Assembly (NCBI GenBank): GCA_035235625.1
Contig: CP141143.1
Span: 5,686,501-5,750,500, forward strand
Direction: 5' to 3'
From: Saururus chinensis
Taxonomy: Eukaryota > Streptophyta > Magnoliopsida > Piperales > Saururaceae
Length of the DNA stretch: 64,000 bases
Position numbers and translations under genes: made by a program. This document shows positions 23,185 through 36,115 of the stretch, piece after piece. How positions within the stretch are numbered: the stretch's first letter is position 1; every line of letters begins with the position of its first letter. The notes under the pieces are model-generated. The model searched no databases and had not been told where the DNA came from. It worked only from the letters and a program-made list of their open reading frames with translations.

Positions 23185-26100
23185 TGGTCATCTTTCAAAC
23201 CATGACTCTCTTTTACTTGGCTAATGGACCCACTTTTGGAGCTCATCAAGATAGTAGGTATTCATTATCCTCTATAAGATCTCTAACTTTAACTTGGTTT
23301 AATTTCTATTTAATTGTGTGTTATTTCATGGTTTATTTAAATTACTGGTTTGACTTAATTTTTAGGGTTAAGAGATTATAATTATGGTTTTTAATAAGGT
23401 TTAATTTATTTTTATAAGTTTTAATATCAAACTTAATTTATCCTATTTTTAGGGGTTTTATAGAAATCTTTTATTAATTAAGGGTGTGGACCCTACCATG
23501 GGGCCCACATCTATGATTGGATGGTGAGTAACTCACATGACCCTAAACTTTAATTATTTAAGATTAATGAGTTTTGGGCTCATTAAATTCATTTTTAGTC
23601 CTAAAATGACCCTGATTAGCCACTTAGGGCGTTATAATTCATTTTTACAGCCTAATAATTTGTATACATTACCCAACAACTTACTATATAAGGAAAACCC
23701 TATCCCGTTTTCCAATTAGGAAATGGTTATTATAGGAGGCAAGGTAGTGCCCTAACCCCAGTGCCAAAAGAAGAAAATCTGATTTAGGTAAACTTCTATC
23801 CTTCATCTTGTGGTTTTACTCTTAATCTCTCTTATCTTCACTTTCATTGAAATAATTTTTTAATTTTTTTATTAAAATACTATTTTTAATTTTAATTTCA
23901 AACCCAAAACGGGTGATTTTTATTTTTAAACAAAACAATTATATATCTACTTAATTTCAAGGTGATTTAAGCTTTATAGTCGATTTTAATTAAGTATTAA
24001 CTAAAACTCTAATTTTGGGTAGGGTTTCTTGATGAGTAAAATTTTATTTTCGATCCAAGGACTACTTAGAGGTAAGGGGATTTCATCTCATGTGGTTTTA
24101 TACATTGGATTGCATATTTGAAAAAGTTAAGTGGGTTCTTGCTTATTTATATACTTTCACGGTGGAATATTAAAAGTATGTCATTTATGTTTATTTTCTC
24201 ATGATTAAGCTTAAGAATGATTAGATCTACTATGTTTTAGGTTTGTATTTTGATATCATAAAGTTGTAGGGTTAATTTAGGATATACCTAGAATTTTTGC
24301 ATGTTTTTGATTTTTTCGAGAGGTTGAAGATGAACCAGAAATTGGGTATAAAGTGAATTGTTAAGGGAGTTTGAATGGCCAAACAACAGTTTTTGCTATT
24401 TTTGTATATTTTGGTCATTTCTTGTTTTCTTTCCATGAACCTAATTTCCTTATGATTAAAATGAGTTATTATTGTTTATAAATGTTGTTTTCATTGCATG
24501 ATGACCATCTTAAAATTTATGATTTAACTCAAGCATGATTTATGCTATATTTATTTAGTTTTAGCATGATATTCTACTTGTCCTACATTTATGTTTGTTG
24601 ACTACGTCATGATTTCTTGATGATTATAGTAGGTCTAACCATGATAATGTACATATATACTTGCACATATTATATTAATTGTTGGTAAATTATGCTCTAA
24701 TGTTCTAACTTAAGTATGGTGATGTTTATCCTTGTCTAAGTCTAGCATGATATTATACTTGTCTAAAACTCGTATTTTGATATTTTCTCTGCACTTGCTT
24801 CATGATTCTTGTAGGGTTGGACTATGATGAAATTATGGATGCAAATATATAACATTGATTATGGCTTATTCATGTTTCACATGTCGTAGCTTATACTTGA
24901 ACACTACCACTTATATACTCACTTGTGTAGATATTTGTGATGTTATTTGACACCAATGGACTATGTTTGATGCACATGTGGACTGATTTGAACATGTCTC
25001 TTGTATTTGGACTAATGTAACATTGCTTACGTATGTATTATGTTACATGCATAATAAAAATGACTTATAAATAAGATTAATCGTGATTAGCTATGTTTGA
25101 TCGATTAGATAAAAATTGAAAGTAATTGGTTGTTGGATTAATCGATCAGAGACTTAACAATCGGTTTTACGTCTGAAAGGATGGGGTTTTACATCCCTTG
25201 AGGACGAGTTTCCTCCTCGGGTTGAGAAGAATGGAATGCTATAACAAGTTATTTAATATGTTATCTAGACCTTGAGAATCTTTGATGATATGTTCATGTG
25301 CACCAGATGACTAGTGCTCGAGACTTCGGTCTTGATGAGCAGGGGTGCTAAGGGCTTTGGCCTTGATGAACAGTTGTGCTCGGGGTTTTTGACCCTAATA
25401 ACAAGTTTATTTCTCTCAATTTGTGAGACATTTATTATTTATTATTGCATATGTATGGAAGTTTATACTCATTGACACAGGTTGTGTAGGAACAATGAAG
25501 GTTATGTTATACATGTGGTTATGGTTGATGAACTTGATGTTGCAAGGTGAATGTTTTCATTGAGAAATAGATATGAATAATATGTTTATACTGAGAAATA
25601 TTTCATGTAGGATGTAATTATGATAATGAATTTCACATGTTTACACATGAAGTGTATGTGTGTTATGATCTATGTTTGAACTCATGATGCGCAAGAGGCA
25701 TGGGTATGTGATGATGAGATAATATGGGTTATAGCATGATATATAGGTAGTATAGCTATATGATGATGAGATAATATGAGTTATAACATGATATGTAGGT
25801 AGCATAGCTATGTGATAATGAGATATGTTATATATAGCACGATATGCATGTGGAATGAATATGTGATGATGAGATATGTCATATAGCATGATATGTAGAT
25901 AAATTGTACATAGTATGATATATAAGTGACGTGAGGATATGCTGATGAGATATGTTATAGATAACATAACATGTATGTGGTATAAGTAGATGCTTATGGA
26001 TTATAAATTATGACATAAATGCATAGGTTTGTATAGTTATCCCATGGTGAATGGGCATTGTGGTTGATTATATGATGAGTACTGTGTGATTATGTTTGTG

Positions 26101-26636
26101 TTATTTTAGATTTATTTTCTATATTAAAACCCTTGTTGAGCTTGTGTCTTATCCCTCTTTGTTTGTGTTTTATTTTGGGGTTACATATCATGCCATACAG
26201 GTTGTTTTGATGGGCTCTATATGGAGCGTGTAGCTGGTGATGATCCTTAGGAGGGGATGTATAGAAATTAAGGGTTTTATAATAGCTTTGATAGCATATT
26301 GTGTTAAGACCTTTATATACTTAATGATACTTCACACTTTTTTTAGCTGATGTTGGCTTAGACTCATATTAGCCATTGTGGGCTTAGACTTATACTTTGG
26401 CTATATGTGGGTTGTTTATGACTAAGTATGTGAGTTTGTGTGTGGACTAATATTTAATTAATAGTCATTTATTGTTCATTTTACTTTTGTACAAAGGTTA
26501 CGTGTGCAACTCCGTAGTGTTTTTCTCAAGGATGGGTTAAGTTTTTTGTAATCCAACAATACTTCATCGAGTTGCATGTCACTTCCTCCTTGGACTGTGG
26601 TTCGGCTCGGGGGATAGCGTGTGCTAGGGTGTGACA
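23185..26636 (+). mobile_element. Solo LTR of the TGTAAGG...GTGACA family, copy D
   Basis: About 3.45 kb, ends TGGTCAT...GGTGTGACA. A 4-base CCCT duplication flanks it (23181-23184 and 26637-26640), so the borders are less certain than in copies A and B. It sits inside copy E in the opposite orientation. A TATA box (ACTATATAAGG) at 23684-23692 lies about 500 bp from the left end, as in the other copies. A tandem array of roughly 55-60 bp units is at about 25660-25990. No coding domains and no second LTR are seen, so it looks like a solo LTR fossil. Confidence 0.65.
25660..25990. repeat. Tandem array of about 55-60 bp inside LTR copy D
   Basis: Units contain GATGATGAGATA and AGCATGATATGTAGGTA in 5-6 diverged copies. 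It occupies the same place in the LTR as the 57-bp arrays of copies A and B and resembles them weakly in sequence. Confidence 0.75.
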
Positions 26637-26640
26637 CCCT

Positions 26641-28400
26641 CTATGCAATCATCAACATTTCAACGTCACTAACCTCTTCGTATGCCTAAACATATTGTTG
26701 CATTTTGAACTACTCACAAGCTCAGGGTAGAAGGCCTAAGAACAACTCTCATTATGTGACTAAACAGACCTACAAATGGAGCTCAAATCAAGGATTTACT
26801 TTACCTCCTTCCCACATGTATTATATCATGTGCTCCAATTATTCCAATTATTGCTAACATTTATTATACAAGAGGCATTTCTCATTGTCTTTCTCTTCAC
26901 ATGAATTTTATTATTTGTTCAAGCATTTTATTACATTCATTATGCAAGTAAAATATAGCAAAACTATCATAAATCATTCATCAAAACTTTGAAAAATATG
27001 TAATAGTCATTATACTTATTACTAGACATAGATTCATACATAAAATTATCCATTCTAATTCATGCAAGTAAGAACTAATCCTTAGTAGCATAATCATATA
27101 GATTCAATTCATGATTTCTATATCTTCCATGTGAAATACTTAGCTACAGTACCATAAATTCATGTTCATTGACAAACCCATAGCTCTATGTCATGCTTAA
27201 CATGATTGTTCACAATTTATATTATAATCAGTTTGGGATTTAAACCCTTTTCATATGCTCAAAATCCTTTCTCACCAGCATTGTCAGTAGTTCCCCACAA
27301 GATATATTGCCTCTCTCCTTCTAGTTTTCATGCCATTCTCTAGATTTTTAAAAAATTTTAAAGAAATGAGAGTCTAAGGGTGTCAAATGGTATTCATAGG
27401 GGAGAAAGAATAAATTTTATCCCATTTGCATAATTGTCCTGACTATTAATAGCCTTGCCGACATGCCGGTGATAAGTCAATAATAAAATTTAGTTTCAAA
27501 GACACGGCCATTTACGATCAGTGGGTCACCGACAACACCTCAGGTCCAACTTCAATCAACTATAACTTCCTCATATAAACTCCAATTTAAGTATTCTTGG
27601 TATAGTTTAATTCAAAGATATTTTTGTCCACTTTATAACCTCAAAATTTTGTACGATTGTCTACAAAAAAAGTAATGCTATTAATAAAGTACAAGGGTAC
27701 TTGTCTACAGGTCACTGATAGCACCGTATGTTCAATTTTGGATGACCGTGACTTCTTCATCCAAACTTTGATTCTAATGTTCTTGGTAGAGTTTTGAAGA
27801 TACTCCCATATACTTTCTATCCTCAAAGTTTCAGAACTGAAATTCATTTATAACAAAAGTTTTTATACGTAGAAGTCTAAGGGCCAAACTCATTATTTTT
27901 TATGTAGGCATAAAAAATTCTTAGATGTTATATTTACTATAATTTTCTTTTATATTAGCTCCGATTTATATGTTTTTGGTGGCATTACTAAGTTGAAAAA
28001 AATATAAAAAATTCTTAAGTGTTATACTCACAACATCGTCAACATGTACCAATATTCATGGTCATTAATATAACCATTAATAATGATACATCCTTCTATG
28101 GCCATTGGGCGTATCCCACTTGAGCTAAGGCAAACTTCCAAGTTTGAGTCTCGTCTATCCTTAATGCACTGTAGTGATCCCCATTCATATTTTATCAATG
28201 AGGGAACCCTAAATAATAATTCAAGCCACAATTTAAGCTTTTGCTTGATGAGCCAAAACTTCGAGCAGAGAGCCATTAAAGAAGCTCAACGCTTTTTTAT
28301 GTTTTCACATTCAGCCAACACTTTCTCCACAGGACCACAAGTGCAGGCAAGTGAATTTTTTTTCTACATCTAAGGCAATTAGGATTAAAACCCTTTGCTT
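26641..28400. other. AT-rich DNA, possible remainder of LTR copy E
   Basis: No gene recognised. Two degenerate direct repeats at about 27522-27655 and 27710-27845 share a pattern (CTTCNTCATNNAAACT ... TTCTTGGTA). This kind of repeat is common in plant LTRs. The stretch may continue copy E, but no end was found. Confidence 0.35.
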
Positions 28401-28468
28401 TTCAAACATATGCTTACTCCCTATCAATTTCTAACAGCTGCAAGATGAGGAACAACACGATATTGTTT

Positions 28469-28609
28469 ATGGCTTCTTTAGAAAATCAACCCCTAATATC
28501 GACACCTATATCGGCAACTGCCTTGGAGACCGACATGGATGAAATCTTCTCCAAGGGTCATAAACTAATCTACATGTATGGATACGACAAATTCAAGTTG
28601 GCTACTTAA
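28469..28609 (+). other. Small open frame, 46 codons, unrecognised
   Basis: An ATG-to-TAA frame starting MASLENQPLISTPISATALE and containing DMDEIFSKGHKLIYMYGYDK. The composition looks protein-like, and an AACAG acceptor-like site lies just upstream (near 28438). It could be the last exon of a lost gene or chance. No family recognised and no promoter seen. Confidence 0.2.
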
Positions 28610-28611
28610 AT

Positions 28612-28700
28612 ATTCCCTCTATCTTCATAGCTCCATTTGGTTTTTTTAAAATAAATTTAATTTAATTTATTTTAAAAAATTAAATAGAGTTATTAAATAT
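28612..28700. repeat. Stowaway-like MITE remnant
   Basis: TATTCCCTCTATCTTCATAG is followed by CTCCATTTGG, resembling one Stowaway-type inverted-repeat arm, then an AT-rich imperfect return arm. It is related to the copies at 52645-52727 and 53093-53193. No clear TA duplication on the right. Confidence 0.45.
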
Positions 28701-29339
28701 CTATGTAATATATATAAATTTACAATAACGCTGCTAAATGCAAAATAACAAAGAAGAATTGAATTGAAATGTGAAACTATAGTGTGTGATAGATTTTGAA
28801 AAGATGAATCAATGCACTAAAAACATATCAATCAAAATTTATACCTCAATTTTTTATAATAAAATATACTTAATTATTAAATATCCAACATTGCCCTTTA
28901 TCACTAGTGACAAAATCATTAACGACTCCACACAGTCCTTACGGCAATGTCACTTGGTAAGTGACGAAAACCGTTGTTACAAAAAGCTTATTTGGCGCAC
29001 CATTTGGTGCCTTCGATTTGTCTCTACAACATGCTAATCAAATCCATGCCATCTAAATAATTTTAAAAAATTTACTCCGTCAGGGAAGGGAAAAGTGATA
29101 TGTGTCGGAAAGGAGTCAAGGAAGTTAATATTTTTACTCTAGTTTTTTAGACTAAAATCTTACTTTTACTATTTAGTGCGCATAGAGACACGAGCCTCAC
29201 GATCAGAAAGGAATAACTTTTTTCAGTCTAATGAGAGGCTGAAATAAAATTTTGGCTCAGAAGTAGTCCAGTTTTGGTATTAAAAAACAAAAAAAGAAAT
29301 AAGAAGCACTGATTTCGCTTTTTAACACACGCCCGGACG

Positions 29340-30120
29340 AACGTTTTTCTCAGCTATTGCTTCTGCATGTACGGCCGGCTGGCTGCTCAATGAGCTGGTG
29401 GTGGGGTCTTTCTTGTTGGCGGCACTTAACTTGTTTGCATGGGTTTTGCATGGTGTCAATCATGAGAGTGAGTCAGGGCCAAGGACTGAAATCCCCGAAG
29501 GATCCTCTAATGGATACATGGACAAAGGTTTGCATGGGTTAAAGCGCCGATTTGAAAGCAAAAGTAGCCAGGATTCAAATGTCCCATGCGTAATACTCAC
29601 CTACTCGTCAAGACTATTATCGCCTGCCGGCTTCAAGCCCCACTTCTGTTTGTTCTTTTGTTTATTCAAGTCCTTTGCTGGTTTTAGCAGCGGAGAGGGG
29701 CTTTGAGAGGCCATGTGTAGTTTTGTACCCCCGTCCAACAGTAATTTATTTATTCTCTACCAATTCCAAGCATAGAGATTTCTTTCAAGTGAATCATAAT
29801 CCATCTTCCATTGGATTATGGGTCTCTTTCTAGCTTTGCTCCCGATCTGAAAGATTTAAAGAGGGCGGAGCTCAGAGAATGAGACGGGTGATGGGGAGGG
29901 GCAGGTTCCTTGCAGTTGCAGAGCACCCGTCAAAACAAACCCGAAAACGGCAAGCATTTAGCTGTCTGCCCCTTGCAGATGTCCTTGGCTCACTACTGCA
30001 GGCAGAGGCCCCAAGAAAGTTCCTGCTTTCAGACCCAGTCTGGGGAAAGGAGCCAGCTATAAAGATGATAGCAGCCAGTTTTCTCGCTAATGGACACGTT
30101 CTTTCACACCAGTTTTAAAA
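29340..30120 (+). other. GC-richer stretch with two unrecognised open frames
   Basis: Open frames at 29398-29706 (102 codons, with a hydrophobic segment near the start, SFLLAALNLFAWVLHG, which could span a membrane) and 29879-30118 (79 codons, basic) stand out from the AT-rich surroundings. I recognise no family, and no splice sites or TATA box link them. They may be exons of a decayed gene or chance frames. Confidence 0.2.
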
Positions 30121-30917
30121 GAGCTGAGATTGGATTCCGAAGGAGATCACAATTTCTCAGTTACTACACGTGCTATGAAAATATTCGGACGTAAATCAGA
30201 ATGAGGGGTCACGACAATTTATAAAGGAATCTCTTTTTCAGGAATTTGCAAACTATGTCAGTGAATGCTGATTGGTTTAATTCAGTTTAATTATATCATC
30301 AGTTCGTCATTTCTTCCCTTCTCAAGTTACGATTTTAAAATCCCTTATCTGTTTTCATAAGACCCCCGTTCTGCATTTGTTTCCATTATTCAGCTTCATG
30401 GGAACATAATTTGCTAAACAGATAAGATGAAGTATTTTTAATGTTTTACTCTGATAATATACCCTAATAATTAAAGAAAATATAATAGTACACACGCTAG
30501 ATGTTAATGTCAGCATCAATTTTAAATATTAAGGACTTACAAACAATTTATACGTTCTTGAACTTGTTCAATAAAGACTGGAGGGGCAATTGCCCCCTTT
30601 AAAATTCCTAAAATCCCTTAAAAAATATACTTAGTAAATGGGTAAACCTCTCCTAAAATGTTTGAGTTGACCCTCCCTCTCGCATCCCTATCGTAACGTT
30701 TTAACTATGCCCCCCTCAGGTCTTATTGTCAGTAGGCAACATGAAAAACTCTTGCCCCTTTTTCTTCTTTAATGACGTTCTTAGCCTGATGCCTATGTTC
30801 ATGTATATTATCTCGGTTATGAATGCAAAATTCTCTTCTTTAAGGAAGCAAGAGAGAAGAGAAAAAGGACAAAAGCCCATTTCTCAAAATCTACCGCAGG
30901 ATCTCCATTTTCTTGTC

Positions 30918-30924
30918 TATAAAT
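30918..30924 (+). promoter_or_regulatory. TATA box of the AAA-ATPase gene
   Basis: TATAAAT in the context TGTCTATAAATCAAG, about 350 bp before the start codon. This predicts transcription starting near 30950 and a 5' leader of about 320 bases. The leader is rich in C and T. Confidence 0.65.
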
Positions 30925-31277
30925 CAAGAACCAACGTGCAATAGAAGCTCATCCATCTTCGCCGAGAAGCAGAGCTCGTCGCTTCTTCCCACTTCTCCCA
31001 GCTTCTTCTGCAACAACCCTTCGTCTGCTTTCTTCCATCTTCTTCTTACGTCCGCAGTGCATCTGACGACCGCACGCTGAAGCAAAAAACCCTTTGACCC
31101 AGCTGAATTTATTGACTCGTTCTAAAGCCGCAGCCGGCCAGGCCATCTGAATCATCAGCGCAAGTAATCACCATTCTTGACCATCCTGCTAAAATCAAAC
31201 ATAAAAAGCCACCACAGGCGCCAGGAAGGAGAAAGGAGCAGCAAAAACAGGAGCAGTTTCTAATTTTTTATTAGAGA

Positions 31278-32840
31278 ATGAAAGAGGTGTGGACCTCGCT
31301 GGCCTCCCTGATGGGAGTCTTCGCCTTCTTCCAGACCCTGCTCCACGCCGTCTTCCCGGCGGAGCTGCGATTCGCTTCCGTCCGGTTCATCCACCGCTTC
31401 TTCAGCTACTTCTCCTCCTACTGCTACTTCGACATCACGGAGATCGACGGGGTCAACACCAACGAGCTGTACAACGCGGTGCAGCTCTACCTTAGCTCCT
31501 CCGCATCCGTGACCGGGTCCCGCCTCACCCTCTCCCGGCAGCCCAACTCTTCCTCCTTCACCTTTGGTCTCTCCAACAACGACCGCCTGGTAGACACCTT
31601 CCAGGGGGTCCACGCTTCCTGGGAGCACGTCGTAACCCAGCGCCAGTCCCAGACCTTCTCCTTCCGGCCACTCCCCGAGGAGAAGCGGGGCTTCACTCTC
31701 CGCATCCGCAAGAAGGACAAGTCCCTCATCCTACATTCCTACCTCGACTTCATTATGGACCGCGCCACCGAGATCCGCCGTCGCAACCAGGACCGCCTAC
31801 TCTACACCAACTCCCGCGGAGGCTCTCTCGATTCCCGCGGCCACCCCTGGGAGTCCGTCCCCTTCAAGCACCCGAGCACCTTCGACACCCTCGCCATGGA
31901 GCCTGCCAGGAAGGAGGAGATCATGACCGACCTCCGCGCCTTTGCCGAGGGGGAGGCCTTCTACCAGAAGACGGGCCGCGCCTGGAAGCGAGGATATCTC
32001 CTTTACGGGCCCCCGGGCACGGGCAAGTCAAGCATGATCGCGGCCATGGCCAACTTCCTCGGATACGACATCTATGATCTGGAGCTCACCGAGGTGCACA
32101 CCAACTCCGAGCTCCGGAAGCTCCTCATGAAGACCACATCCAAATCCATTGTTGTGATTGAGGACATCGACTGTTCGATCAACCTCACCAACCGGAAGGC
32201 AACCCCCAGGAAGGACAACAATGTGGCTGGTCCAGGGATGCGGCCGGGCGGGGCAATCGATTCCTCGTCAGATGACAGCAATATGAATTCGATGACGCTG
32301 TCGGGTCTGCTCAATTTCACGGATGGGCTCTGGTCTTGCTGCGGGAGCGAGAGGATCTTCGTGTTCACCACCAACCACATAGAAAAGCTGGACCCGGCGC
32401 TCCTACGGAGCGGGCGGATGGACATGCACATCTTCATGAGCTACTGCTCCTTCGAGGCGCTGAAGATCCTGGTGAAGAACTACTTGGGCTTGGAGGTCGA
32501 TGGCGGGGACCTGGCGCAGGAGGAGATGGCGGAGAATATAAAAGCGGTGATCGACGATGCGGAGATGACGCCTGCGGATATAAGCGAGGTATTGATAAAA
32601 AACCGGTTGAATAAGGACAAGGCAATGGCGGAATTGCTGGTGGCGCTGAAGGGCCGGGCGGAGAGACGTCGGTCTTCGCCAGGGAGGAATGTGGCGGAGG
32701 AAGAGGAAGAGCAGGAGAAGCGGGCTCTGGAGGTGCCCAAGGAAGGAGTGTGCGGGGCGGCGGCAGAGGAAGCGGCAGAGTATGGAAAAGGCGGCGGCGG
32801 CGGCGATGGCGAGGATGGAGGAGAAGAGAGAATCGATTAG
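31278..32840 (+). CDS. BCS1-like AAA-ATPase (At5g57480-like), intronless
   Basis: 520 residues in one exon, the usual form for this plant family (Arabidopsis At5g57480/At3g50930-type proteins). The N-terminus MKEVWTSLASLMGVFAFFQT holds a hydrophobic anchor (about 6-26). The plant AAA-ATPase N-terminal domain follows (about 27-130; YCYFDITEIDGVNTNELYNA at 48-67). The AAA core has Walker A GPPGTGKS (244-251), Walker B VVIEDID (292-298), sensor TTNHIEKLDPALLRSGRMD (364-382) with N366 and arginines R377/R380, all intact. The C-terminus from about 460 is a low-complexity E/R/G-rich tail, longer than I remember for relatives. Members sit in the mitochondrial outer membrane or ER and are linked to stress, salicylate and senescence responses; the exact compartment here is not shown. 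GC-rich third positions set it off from its surroundings. Confidence 0.95.
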   Translation: MKEVWTSLASLMGVFAFFQTLLHAVFPAELRFASVRFIHRFFSYFSSYCYFDITEIDGVNTNELYNAVQLYLSSSASVTGSRLTLSRQPNSSSFTFGLSNNDRLVDTFQGVHASWEHVVTQRQSQTFSFRPLPEEKRGFTLRIRKKDKSLILHSYLDFIMDRATEIRRRNQDRLLYTNSRGGSLDSRGHPWESVPFKHPSTFDTLAMEPARKEEIMTDLRAFAEGEAFYQKTGRAWKRGYLLYGPPGTGKSSMIAAMANFLGYDIYDLELTEVHTNSELRKLLMKTTSKSIVVIEDIDCSINLTNRKATPRKDNNVAGPGMRPGGAIDSSSDDSNMNSMTLSGLLNFTDGLWSCCGSERIFVFTTNHIEKLDPALLRSGRMDMHIFMSYCSFEALKILVKNYLGLEVDGGDLAQEEMAENIKAVIDDAEMTPADISEVLIKNRLNKDKAMAELLVALKGRAERRRSSPGRNVAEEEEEQEKRALEVPKEGVCGAAAEEAAEYGKGGGGGDGEDGGEERID

Positions 32841-34511
32841 ACAATTAACTAGCGTAAAGTGATTAGTTAAAAGCGAAATTCGAAAGAAAAAAAAGACAAT
32901 TGTGGATCAAACAGAAAGCAATGAGAAAGTTAAAAAGTAAGAGCGGAAATTTTCAAGGGCCAACAAACTTCTCCCACTTTGATCTGCCAAAATTTCCATG
33001 TAGCTTTTGGTGGTGTTTGACGATGTTCCTTCTGATTAATTAAAGTGTTAACGAAGGGCGAGTGAACTGGCTCTGAAAGGCCACGAGTTTTAATGGCTCT
33101 TAGCTGGCTGAGAGCATATACATGTTCTCATGTCCAGAATGTCTCTGTTTGGTGGGCATGTTACGCAATCGCATTTTGCAATAAATATGTAATGATTCAC
33201 CAACATCTTGTTTAGATGACAGACGAGCAGAAATCCGTGTTTTATCTCCATTTCCTCACTTGGATTTTGTGAACTCCAATTAGAGGACTCTGAGCCGACA
33301 AAAACTATTCATAATACGACAACTCCTATGAGTTCTTCCGTAGGAGTATTAAATGTTGTAGGATCGCTACAAGCTACCAATTCCAGACATGGACGGAAGC
33401 TCTTCGTTTTGTAGCTCTCAGGTAAACTGGGCAGCGCCAGTATTCTTCTACTGCACAGCAGCGGGAGGATGCTAATATCATAGATTCATAATTACGCCTG
33501 CTAAACCAACTTAGAACGTTTATGTGGAGCAGTTAACTGCCTGGAGTATATATTAACCACAGAAACAGTATCACAAAAGATGGAAACTGAATAAAAATGA
33601 ATGATTGATTAAGTGTGGGCCGGGATATTTTGACTTTATTTATTGCTTTAAGTTCAGCCAAAAATACTAATGCGACCTAAACCACTTAATTTAGCCAAAG
33701 CACCGAAAAGTCTTTGACAATTTTATCGTTGTCGGGATATAAAACCGGGGGGGGAGTACCCCCCACGTGAAGACAATGTGGCAATGCAGTCACCACCGGT
33801 AGCACGTCAGACACCAGGCAGACAGAGATCGAGTCGCCAAGATGCTTTGCTTTACTGAGCTGGCTAACGTGTTCAATTTGCTCCGAGTACAGCCAACGTG
33901 TTGCACAGCTGCAAGCTGCAAACTGCAGAGGCCTCCTCACTCCAGTTTTGCTAGAGATAATTGGTGCATCGACGAATGAAATGAATGGATCCTTGTTACA
34001 CATCGCGTCGTGGGGGAGGGCGAGGGCGAGGGCGAGGCGAACTAGTACTGCTTCCTAGACTAGAGTTTAGCTTAGGACGCTTTTTAGCTCTTGGCCCATG
34101 CCTCCTCCTCCACCCATAAAAAAATGTCTTTGACTTGCCGATTAAAAATACAAATCTACTCCCTACGTTACGGCTTCCTCAATTTCATGTCAATCTAATG
34201 TCGTTTGTACTAAAAAATCAATCTAATGTCCATTACTTGGAATACAGGTAAGATCACGTGCATTACTTGTGGGGACTACGGGTTTTGTATCTTTTAACGC
34301 CCATGTACCATATTTACTCTCTCCCTGTTTAGTGGAAGTAAATTGTGTAATAACACAGGATTAATTGTTACTTGTTTGTGAGTAAAAAGATAGCGAAAAT
34401 TGAACTCCCTAACCAAGTAGAAGCTAATAAGTGTGTTTCCACCCAGCAGACCAGACCACCTCATAAAAGAAGCATTTTTAATGCTCCCCTCTCCCTCTTG
34501 ACAATGAACCC
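32841..34511. other. 3' flank of the AAA gene and intergenic DNA
   Basis: An AATAAATATG signal near 33181 is a plausible poly(A) signal. A short GGGCGA run lies at about 34014-34040. A minus-strand open frame at 33686-34003 has no recognisable family. Otherwise nothing is seen before the copia LTR. Confidence 0.4.
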
Positions 34512-34771
34512 TATCAGACCAACCAATTAAGACCATCAACTAGCCAACATCACAGCTTGTCTGTAACTATATTCTCAGTTTTCAATTCTATCTCAGCACT
34601 CTATGTTCTTCTCTCAAGTACCATTGGATTGTAACTACCCTGATATTTTTTATTCTTTTTATACAATGTCTATAATGTTGAGTCACACTCTCTATAATTC
34701 TTCTTCTCCATGGAATATAATGCATAGGATTCCTCACTGTTCTGTCCATCTTTGTTTGCTATAGTTTTATA
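34512..34771 (+). repeat. 5' LTR of the copia element
   Basis: 260 bp, aligned end to end with 48463-48722 and followed directly by the primer-binding site. Confidence 0.88.
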
Positions 34772-35088
34772 TGGTATCAATCACATTACGTTCTATGCCC
34801 TTTTTCTCTTAAATTGCATCCTCTCCACCATCCGCCCTCTCCTAGTCCTCTGTCTTTAATCCCCTTCCTAACTCCTCCTTTCCCTCCCTTCCAAACATTC
34901 AAGCTCTCATCTCTTGCAAACTTGACCATGAAAACTTCATCCTCTGGAAAACCCAATTCCTCTCTCTTGTATACAACTATGACACCATTCCGCTGGTCTT
35001 TTCACTACCAACCCAGAGCATACCAATGGTTCAAGACAGACAATCTCATCAAAAGCTGGCTCTTTGCTCCCATCTCACCCATTTTTCT

Positions 35089-36115
35089 TGTAGAGTGGCT
35101 AGCCAGTAGCGGAAGCAGTGGTAGGAGAGGTGGCGCACATAAAAATCAAATCTTTACACGATCTACTCCATAAGCATGCAACACTCATACAAATTAGCAA
35201 TAAACATGCAATACATACAATCAATCAAAGGGAGATAATTAAATATAGGAGAGATACGAACTGACTTGGGCCAAATCAGCCCCTTGCACGCCCTCCTTAA
35301 TAGATCTAGCACACCATCTATAGATCTACTCAATTAAACAATTAAACAAGAATTACCTTCAACAACTTATGTGTTGATCCCTTCTAGCCTTGATCTTGGA
35401 ATCAATTTCAACAAAGCCTCTCCTTGAAACCTCAAATCAGTGAGCTCCTCTTCCAAACTTGCACTACACACCGTAGGAGAAGGAAGGAAGAATCTAGAGG
35501 AAGAAGAAGGGGGCGGCCAACCCTTAGACAAGAGAAGGCCACTCACAACCAAGAAGAGAAGGGGGGGGGACTAGAGAGAGAGAGGGGAGATCTAGAATGA
35601 AATTCAATGAATTCCCTAGATCCACACAAGGGGGGGACGCCCCATCTCATTTGGGAATAAGGGAGTCTCCCTCTCAATTAATCCTCTTCCTTTCCATATA
35701 AAGCACAGGCCAGAAATGGACTTCCTCTCATGGGCTCACTGAACGGGCTCAAGACAATGGTCTTAAATACTAAAATACTGGCTTAACACAAAGAGTCATA
35801 CACAACGGGTGCGGGCTCTGTCTCACAGAGCTCGCGGAGGCCTGACCCCCCTGCACACGGCCAAGCCTGCGATAGGGTCGACCCCAACACCTAATTCGCG
35901 CGACTGGGCCCCACAATATGTAAATACACACCTAGATGTATGTCTACTGTACGTGTGTGACATGTGTGGGTCCCATTCGAATTATGTGTAACGAGGGATC
36001 CAATGGTGTTGGCGCATCCGCCCCCACCACCCTTAGACCACGTGACCCATACTGGTTCACCCGGATCGCGACATGTTGGACCAAACCGGGCCTGAGCCCA
36101 TACCATGGTCCAACA
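35089..36115 (-). mobile_element. Solo LTR nested in the copia gag region
   Basis: 1027 bp. On the minus strand it runs from TGTTGGACCATGG to a GGCTAGCCACTCTACA end, i.e. TG...CA. The flanks are TTTCT (35084-35088) and CTTCT (36116-36120), a 5-bp duplication with one mismatch. The copia gag sequence resumes on the far side. It holds CT/GA-rich and G-run stretches and no coding domain. The source family was not identified; it differs from the TGTAAGG family. Confidence 0.75.

Noticed and set aside
31260-32844. Several long open frames antisense or offset to the AAA-ATPase gene
   Set aside because: They are shadows caused by GC-rich third positions; the 520-residue frame has all family motifs.
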